From contig NZ_DS989915.1 of the NCBI RefSeq assembly GCF_000155615.1, positions 1,191,193 to 1,255,192 on the forward strand: 64,000 bases of DNA, written 5' to 3'. Under the pieces are notes generated by a model that was given only the letters and a program-made list of their open reading frames with translations, made no database searches and was not told the origin of the DNA. This document shows, piece by piece, positions 58,918 to 64,000 of the stretch. The translations under genes and the position numbers were made by a program. This DNA comes from Alcanivorax sp. DG881. Lineage in GTDB: Bacteria; Pseudomonadota; Gammaproteobacteria; Pseudomonadales; Alcanivoracaceae. The first letter of the stretch is position 1. Each line of letters opens with the position of its first letter.

Positions 58918-59376
58918 ATGAAGACAACGTCAATATTGACCCTTACTACCCTGCTTGGTCTGAGTGTAGCCCCCACACTCGCCCAGGCCCGCCCGCCGTG
59001 GGAGGCAACCCAACAACACGACGATCCTGCACGTATTCAGCTTGTGGACAGTCGCCGTGATTACTCTGAATATCGCTACACTAGCCACGAGCGTGAAGCA
59101 CTCCGTCAGCGCCTCAGCCACCGGGAGTTTGACTCCCTCCCTCCCGGGCTACAGAAGAAAGTGGCACGTGGCGGAAAATTACCACCGGGCTGGCAAAAAA
59201 AACTGCAGAAAGGCCAGCGCCTGCCCGATTCGCTCTACTACAACAGCCAGCGCTTACCCTCATATGACGGCATGCGTCACATCGATGGTGTCAGTGACGT
59301 GATTATTGATAACGAAGTGGTTCGAGTGATTGATGCAACCCAAACAATTCTTGATGTATTCGGAATTAACCGTTGA
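58918..59376 (+). CDS. Exported CigR/RcnB-like protein
   Basis: 152 residues. A signal peptide (ILTLTTLLGLSVAPTLAQA) is followed by a basic mature part with twice the motif LPPGxQKK (SLPPGLQKKVARGGKLPPGWQKKL in overlapping parts). The end DNEVVRVIDATQTILDVFG is typical of CigR/RcnB-type periplasmic proteins. Function in non-pathogens unknown. Ends at a hairpin. Confidence 0.8.
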   Translation: MKTTSILTLTTLLGLSVAPTLAQARPPWEATQQHDDPARIQLVDSRRDYSEYRYTSHEREALRQRLSHREFDSLPPGLQKKVARGGKLPPGWQKKLQKGQRLPDSLYYNSQRLPSYDGMRHIDGVSDVIIDNEVVRVIDATQTILDVFGINR

Positions 59377-59394
59377 TATAACGTCATCGCAAAG

Positions 59395-59422
59395 ACCGCA
59401 GGCCCTGGCCAGGGCCTGCGGT
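59395..59422 (+). terminator. Hairpin after the CigR-like gene
   Basis: Stem ACCGCAGGCCCTGG / CCAGGGCCTGCGGT, perfect, 18 bases after the stop. Only a weak T-rich tail (TTGCCACTTTCATT). Confidence 0.6.
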
Positions 59423-59552
59423 TGCCACTTTCATTCAAAACCAGAAAAGCAGGCCTCTAGCTCTCTTCATAGAGAAACGTCAGCCCCCCCCTCGCTCCTC
59501 CCTCAAAGGCATACATACCGAGATAGCTGCAGCCTCTCAAACTGTGTGTTTT

Positions 59553-59654
59553 TGCGTCAGGCATCTGGCGTTGAGCGTTCGGCAAAGTCTGAAATCTTGG
59601 CGATAAGCCAATCAAACGCTTAGAGGCATCTTGTTCATTCCAATCCGCGAAGAA
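59553..59654 (+). repeat. Dispersed ~100-bp repeat, copy B
   Basis: TGCGTCAGGCATCTGGCGTT, GAGCGTTCGGCAAAGT, GGCGATAAGCCAATCAAACG, TTGTTCATTCCA and ATCCGCGAAGAAC, directly abutting the A-run of the cox terminator. It shares GCGTTCGGCAAAGT-like words with copy C and the ATCCGCGAAGAAC end with copy A. Confidence 0.65.
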
Positions 59655-59655
59655 C

Positions 59656-59690
59656 AAAAAAAGCCGCGCCCTTTCGGGGCGCGGCTTTTT
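59656..59690. terminator. Bidirectional terminator at the end of the cox operon
   Basis: Stem GCCGCGCCC / GGGGCGCGGC with a TTTC loop and A/T runs on both sides. It lies 35 bases after the cox3 stop on the minus strand. Confidence 0.88.
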
Positions 59691-59725
59691 CGTGTTGCCT
59701 GTCGCGTGATGCGTGTGGCCGTCTC

Positions 59726-60607
59726 TTACAACCAGTACACCGTGATAAACAGGAACAGCCACACCACGTCCACAAAGTGCCAGTACCAGGCACCCGCTTC
59801 CCAGGCGAAGTTATTCTTTTCATCAAAGTGCCCCTTGATCACACGCAGCAGGGTCACAAACAGGAAGATGGTACCGATGGTCACGTGTGCACCGTGGAAA
59901 CCGGTGAGCAGGAAGAACAGGCTACCGTAGATACCCGCATCCAGGGTCAGACCCAGCTCGGTGTAAGCGTGGATGTATTCTTCCACCTGCAGGAACAGGA
60001 AGATGATCCCCAGCACCACCGTGGCTGCCTGGAAAGCGATCAGCGTGCCGCGCTTGCCTTCCAGCAAGGCGTGGTGAGCGATAGTCAGCGTGATTGACGA
60101 CACCAGCAGGATAGCCGTGTTGATGGCCGGCAGCCCCCACGCGCCCATGGCCTGGGTCGTATCACCGGCCGGGGTCACGGTCAGCGGCCACATGGCCTGA
60201 AAGTTCGGCCACAGCAGCTCGTGGGTCATGGCGTTGCTGCCTTCCCCGGACAACCACGGCAGGATCAGCCAGCGGGTGTAGAACATGGCCCCAAAGAAGG
60301 CCGCAAAGAACATCACCTCGGAAAAGATGAACCACAACATGCCCTGACGGTAAGAACCGCCCAGCTGATTGCTGTGCAAACCACCAACGGATTCCTTGAC
60401 GGTGTCACGCCACCACAGGGCGATCACTACCAGCAACCAGGTCAGGCCCAGGAAGAACAGAGGCTTGCCGAAGAAACTGGGCTCCATGTCCGCCATGGTG
60501 CTCTGCTGAATAAAGTTTGCACCGCCAATGGCGGTCATGAACAAACCGATGGACGCGGTCAACGGCCAGGGGCTGCTCTCGGGAACGTAATACTTTTCAG
60601 TAGCCAT
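59726..60607 (-). CDS. ctaE: Cytochrome c oxidase subunit III
   Basis: 293 residues, seven TM helices. Subunit III features include EVMFFAAFFGAMFYTR (with the conserved Glu), HHALLEGKRG, LGIIFLFLQVEEY and GFHGAHVTIGTIFL; it ends WHFVDVVWLFLFITVYWL. Last gene of the coxB-ctaD-ctaG-ctaE operon and part of the terminal oxidase in the inner membrane. Confidence 0.96.
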   Translation of the reverse strand: MATEKYYVPESSPWPLTASIGLFMTAIGGANFIQQSTMADMEPSFFGKPLFFLGLTWLLVVIALWWRDTVKESVGGLHSNQLGGSYRQGMLWFIFSEVMFFAAFFGAMFYTRWLILPWLSGEGSNAMTHELLWPNFQAMWPLTVTPAGDTTQAMGAWGLPAINTAILLVSSITLTIAHHALLEGKRGTLIAFQAATVVLGIIFLFLQVEEYIHAYTELGLTLDAGIYGSLFFLLTGFHGAHVTIGTIFLFVTLLRVIKGHFDEKNNFAWEAGAWYWHFVDVVWLFLFITVYWL

Positions 60608-60635
60608 TAAAAAATCTCCTCTACAACCGGCTGTT

Positions 60636-61211
60636 CTAGTTAGCAGCCACGCTGTTGTTTTTACCGGCGACCCGCTCTGTCACATCGAAGATCGTATACG
60701 ACAGAGTGAATTGGTTAATGTGACTGGGAATTTCCGGGTCCAGATAGAAAATCATCGGCATGTCTTTACGCTCACCCGCCAGCAACGTTTGCTGATCAAA
60801 ACAGAAACACTGCGTCTTGTGCAGGTATCGAGCCGCTTCCCCCGGTGTTACCGACGGGATGCTCTGGGTAATCATGTCCGATGAAGTCGGGTTGCTTGCG
60901 AAAAAATGCACCAGCGTAATTTCCCCCGGATGCACCTTTACCCGCTTGGTCTCAGAGGTGAACTCCCCACTGATTCCGTCGCCCTTCTGGGTAATGAATT
61001 CCACTGTCACGGTACGGTCTGCCACCACAGTCTCAGGCGCTTGAGTGGCGGCCGTACTCGATGTTTTTCCATTCAGTCCGGTGACATCACAGATAACGTT
61101 ATAAAAGGGCACCATGAGGAAGGCGAAGCCAAACATGGCCACCGCCCAAATCAACAGCTTTTTCAGCGTGCGCTTGTTGCGCTGTTCAACACTGAGCTGT
61201 TCGTCGCTCAT
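60636..61211 (-). CDS. ctaG: Cytochrome oxidase assembly factor CtaG/Cox11
   Basis: Copper chaperone for the CuB site. 191 residues: a TM helix near 19-39, then the periplasmic domain with copper ligands in KTQCFCFDQQTL and FYLDPEIPSHINQFTLSYTIFDV. ATG 61211 (MSDEQLSVEQ) is preceded by GGAGGG; an in-frame ATG 5 codons upstream is less likely. It sits between ctaD and ctaE as usual. Confidence 0.95.
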   Translation of the reverse strand: MSDEQLSVEQRNKRTLKKLLIWAVAMFGFAFLMVPFYNVICDVTGLNGKTSSTAATQAPETVVADRTVTVEFITQKGDGISGEFTSETKRVKVHPGEITLVHFFASNPTSSDMITQSIPSVTPGEAARYLHKTQCFCFDQQTLLAGERKDMPMIFYLDPEIPSHINQFTLSYTIFDVTERVAGKNNSVAAN

Positions 61212-61247
61212 GGTGCCCTCCGTCACTCTCTGTTACTTGACTATCTG

Positions 61248-62855
61248 TTACTTGACCACCGGCGGGGTGTCATAGGTGTGGAACGGCGCCGGTGACGGCA
61301 CTTCCCATTCCAGACCTTCGGCACCTTCCCACGGCTTGGCCGGGGCTTTTTCGCCTTTCTTCATGGCACACAGCACGGTCACGGCCAGGAACAGCAGCTG
61401 TGACAGGCCGAACCAGAAGCCGCCAATGGAAATCCAGAAGTTGTAGTCCGCAAACTGCAGCGCGTAGTCAGCGTAACGACGCGGCATGCCGGCCAGGCCC
61501 ACGAAGTGCATGGGGAAGAACAGCAGGTTGGCGGAAATCAGGGAGTTCCAGAAGTGCAGTTCACCCAGGGTCTTGTTGGGCATGATGCCGGACCACTTCG
61601 GCAGCCAGTAGTAGGCAGCAGCGAAGATGGAGAAGATCGCACCGGTGACCAGCACGTAGTGGAAATGCGCCACCACGAAGTAGGTGTCATGGTACTGGAA
61701 GTCCACCGGGGTAATCGCCAGCATCAGGCCGGACAGACCACCACAGGTGAACAGCACCACAAAGGCGATCGCCCACTTCATTGGCAGTTCGAAGGTCATG
61801 GACCCGCGCCACATGGTAGCGACCCAGTTGAACACCTTCACGCCGGTCGGCACGGAGATCAGCATGGTCATGTACATGAAGAACAGGGTACCGGCCAGCG
61901 GCATGCCCACGGTGAACATGTGGTGAGCCCAGACGACAAAGGACAGCAGCGCAATGGACGCGGTCGCGTACACCATGGAGGCGTAACCGAACAGCGGCTT
62001 GCGGGCAAAGGCCGGGATGATCGCTGACACGATACCGAAGCTCGGCAGGATCATGATGTACACCTCAGGGTGCCCGAAGAACCAGAACACGTGCTGGAAC
62101 AGTACCGGGTCACCACCACCGGCGGCATCGAAGAAGCTGGTGCCGAAGTGACGATCCGTCAGCATCATGGTCACTGCACCGGCCAGAACCGGAATAACCG
62201 CTATCAGCAGGAAGGCAGTGATCAGCCAGGTCCATACGAACAGCGGCATCTTCATCAGGGTCATGCCCGGGGCACGCATGTTGAAGACGGTAACGACCAC
62301 GTTGATGGCGCCCATGATGGAAGAAATACCCATCATGTGAACCGACAGAATGAACAGGTCAGTCGACGCCGGGCCGTACTTGGTCGACAGCGGCGCGTAG
62401 AAGGTCCAGCCAAAGTTCGGGGCGCTGGGGTTGCCGGCACCGAACGCGCTCATCACCACCGAACCAATCAGGATGGTGAAAGCGAAAGGCAGGATCCAGA
62501 AGGACCAGTTATTCATCCGCGGCAGCGCCATGTCCGGCGCACCGATCATCAAGGGAATCATCCAGTTGGCCAGGCCAACCGTGGCGGGCATCACCGCACC
62601 AAATACCATGACCAGACCGTGCACGGTGGTCATCTGGTTGAAGAACTCCGGATCCACGAACTGCATGCCGGGCTCGAGCAGCTCGGCACGAATTACCATG
62701 GCAAGGAAACCGCCGGACAGGAACATGGCGAAGCTGAACCACAGATACAGGGTACCGATATCTTTGTGGTTGGTGCTGAACAGCCAACGTTTCAGGCCGG
62801 TCGGGGCGTGGTGATGATCGTGATGATCATCATGGGTTGCAGCTGCAGTAGACAT
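61248..62855 (-). CDS. ctaD: Cytochrome c oxidase subunit I
   Basis: 535 residues, twelve TM helices. Heme/CuB ligands lie in VHGLVMVFGAV, the CuB/Tyr cross-link motif WFFGHPEVYIMILP and VWAHHMFTVGM. Heme a and a3 ligands lie in HDTYFVVAHFHYVL. The N terminus has a His-rich stretch (HDDHHDHHH). It starts 15 bases after coxB. Confidence 0.98.
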   Translation of the reverse strand: MSTAAATHDDHHDHHHAPTGLKRWLFSTNHKDIGTLYLWFSFAMFLSGGFLAMVIRAELLEPGMQFVDPEFFNQMTTVHGLVMVFGAVMPATVGLANWMIPLMIGAPDMALPRMNNWSFWILPFAFTILIGSVVMSAFGAGNPSAPNFGWTFYAPLSTKYGPASTDLFILSVHMMGISSIMGAINVVVTVFNMRAPGMTLMKMPLFVWTWLITAFLLIAVIPVLAGAVTMMLTDRHFGTSFFDAAGGGDPVLFQHVFWFFGHPEVYIMILPSFGIVSAIIPAFARKPLFGYASMVYATASIALLSFVVWAHHMFTVGMPLAGTLFFMYMTMLISVPTGVKVFNWVATMWRGSMTFELPMKWAIAFVVLFTCGGLSGLMLAITPVDFQYHDTYFVVAHFHYVLVTGAIFSIFAAAYYWLPKWSGIMPNKTLGELHFWNSLISANLLFFPMHFVGLAGMPRRYADYALQFADYNFWISIGGFWFGLSQLLFLAVTVLCAMKKGEKAPAKPWEGAEGLEWEVPSPAPFHTYDTPPVVK

Positions 62856-62869
62856 TGCTATCCCCTCCC

Positions 62870-64000
62870 TTATTCGTGGTCGTTAACGTCGGCGGGCTGA
62901 ATCAGATCGCCGGTGTCGTTGCCGAAAGCATTACGCTCGTAGGTGATCACCGCCGCAATCTGGCGAGGTGTCAGCTGAGCCTTGAAGTTGGGCATGGCGG
63001 CACGGCCATTGACCAACACATCAATGTGCTCGTTCAGGTGCTCTTTCTTGGTAGCGAATTCCGTACCGGCAAACGCCAGGCCGATACCGCCTTCACCATT
63101 GGCACCGTGACACAGGGCACAAGCGCTGTCGTAAACCTGCTTGCCTTCTTCCATCGCCTGATCGATACCGGCAAACGGTGTCAGATCCGGGCCAGAGGCA
63201 GCTTTTTCTTTCTCTTCGGTAATCCAGGTCTTGAACTCGTCCTGGGTCACCACTTCTACAGCAATCGGCATGAAGGCGTGGTTCTTGCCACACAGTTCCG
63301 CACACTGGCCGTAGTAAGTGCCTTCCTTACCTTCCGGTACCAGCGCCCAGGTTTCATTGACGAACCCGGGGATTGCATCTTTCTTGCCGCCGAAATCCGG
63401 CACCCAGAAAGAGTGGATCACGTCATCGGAGGTCACCAGGAAACGCACTTTCTGGCCCGACGGAATGATCAGCTTGTTGTCCACTTCCAGGTTGTAGTTG
63501 TGGTCTTTCTCGGGAGCGTCCTTGCCGACCAGATCTTTCGCGGTGCCATAAGGGAACAGACCACCGGACAGAACCGGGTTGTTGTACTGTTCCGGCGGCG
63601 TGGCCAGGTTGGAGAAGAAAGACACACCAATATCGTTGTCGTCTTCGTACGTCAGGTACTCGTAACTCCACTTCCAGCGATAGCCAGTCACCTTCACCGT
63701 CAGTTCTGACTCAGCGGTATCGTCCAGCTGAACCAGTACGCGGGTGGCCGGCACGGCCATGGCGATCAGGATAACGAAGGGGATCACTGTCCACAGCACC
63801 TCGAAAAACACGTTTTCGTGGAAGGTGGAAGGATTCGGGTTCTTGGAACGGCGGTGGCGGATCATCGAGAACAGAATCAGGCCACAGACCAGAAGACCGA
63901 TAACGGTCACGATCCAGAGAACGGTGGTGTGAAGATTTTGAACTTCCTGACTGACCTGGGTTACCCCCGGTCGCAGGTCGAGATCGGAACGTTCGGTCCA
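62870..64000 (-). CDS. coxB: Cytochrome c oxidase subunit II with fused cytochrome c (partial)
   Basis: 5' end missing: the frame is open to the window edge, and the sequence before 63910 (LRPGVTQVSQEVQNLHTTVL) is typical subunit II, so no start lies inside. Two TM helices precede the CuA domain with YGQCAELCGKNHAFMPI. A fused C-terminal cytochrome c follows, with CALCHGANGEGG and axial Met region RAAMPNF. This makes it a caa3-type oxidase. First gene of the cox operon. Confidence 0.96.
   Translation of the reverse strand, partial: WTERSDLDLRPGVTQVSQEVQNLHTTVLWIVTVIGLLVCGLILFSMIRHRRSKNPNPSTFHENVFFEVLWTVIPFVILIAMAVPATRVLVQLDDTAESELTVKVTGYRWKWSYEYLTYEDDNDIGVSFFSNLATPPEQYNNPVLSGGLFPYGTAKDLVGKDAPEKDHNYNLEVDNKLIIPSGQKVRFLVTSDDVIHSFWVPDFGGKKDAIPGFVNETWALVPEGKEGTYYGQCAELCGKNHAFMPIAVEVVTQDEFKTWITEEKEKAASGPDLTPFAGIDQAMEEGKQVYDSACALCHGANGEGGIGLAFAGTEFATKKEHLNEHIDVLVNGRAAMPNFKAQLTPRQIAAVITYERNAFGNDTGDLIQPADVNDHE

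Overview
The window reads as the chromosome of a marine, hydrocarbon-type gammaproteobacterium, most like Alcanivorax or a close relative. This rests on gene order (yfgM-bamB-der behind hisS, ispG, rodZ and pilF), on a complete SUF operon with an IscR-type regulator, on fadD, and on a caa3-type oxidase. Base composition is high GC nearly throughout. Two stretches are clearly poorer in GC: the insert behind tRNA-Met (about 28.3-30.2 kb) and the middle of the large cytochrome c peroxidase fusion gene (about 48.5-49.9 kb). No database was searched; names rest on recognised motifs and gene order.

Layout. 0-3.3 kb: guaA and guaB on the minus strand with a terminator between them. 3.4-9.7 kb: xseA, converging on a minus-strand operon of a TonB-dependent receptor, a periplasmic binding protein and a hybrid histidine kinase, possibly one trans-envelope sensing system. 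9.7-18.9 kb: housekeeping block ndk, rlmN, pilF, rodZ, ispG, hisS, yfgM, bamB, der. 19-28 kb: iron-sulfur assembly (sufB-C-D-S-A-T-E), a stand-alone H-NOX heme protein, a cysteine desulfurase and IscR. IscR-like sites lie at both the suf and iscR promoters. 28.2-30.2 kb: an elongator tRNA-Met whose 3' half is repeated 1.96 kb downstream, bracketing a small AT-rich insert with two secreted small proteins and an integron-type gene cassette with an attC-like site.

30.3-39.7 kb: an outer-membrane barrel protein, an AraC regulator divergent from fadD, a LemA/TPM-domain operon and several small genes (YhbQ-like nuclease, HopJ family, glutathione peroxidase, dienelactone hydrolase). 39.9-48 kb: a guanidine-I (ykkC) riboswitch followed by an ABC transporter, the two carboxyguanidine deiminase subunits and a guanidine/urea carboxylase. 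This is a guanidine-assimilation operon without an allophanate hydrolase. 48-54.2 kb: a fusion of diheme peroxidase and FG-GAP/ASPIC domains, a GST, small zinc-finger-like proteins and membrane proteins. 54.3-59.4 kb: an XRE/MmyB regulator, rapA, an esterase and a CigR-like secreted protein. 59.7-64 kb: cox3, ctaG, ctaD and a coxB that runs off the window edge.

Two patterns cut across the map. A dispersed repeat of about 100 bp occurs at least four times, each copy directly behind the 3' end of a gene or operon and three of them directly behind an intrinsic terminator. REP-like inverted pairs also occupy several intergenic gaps.
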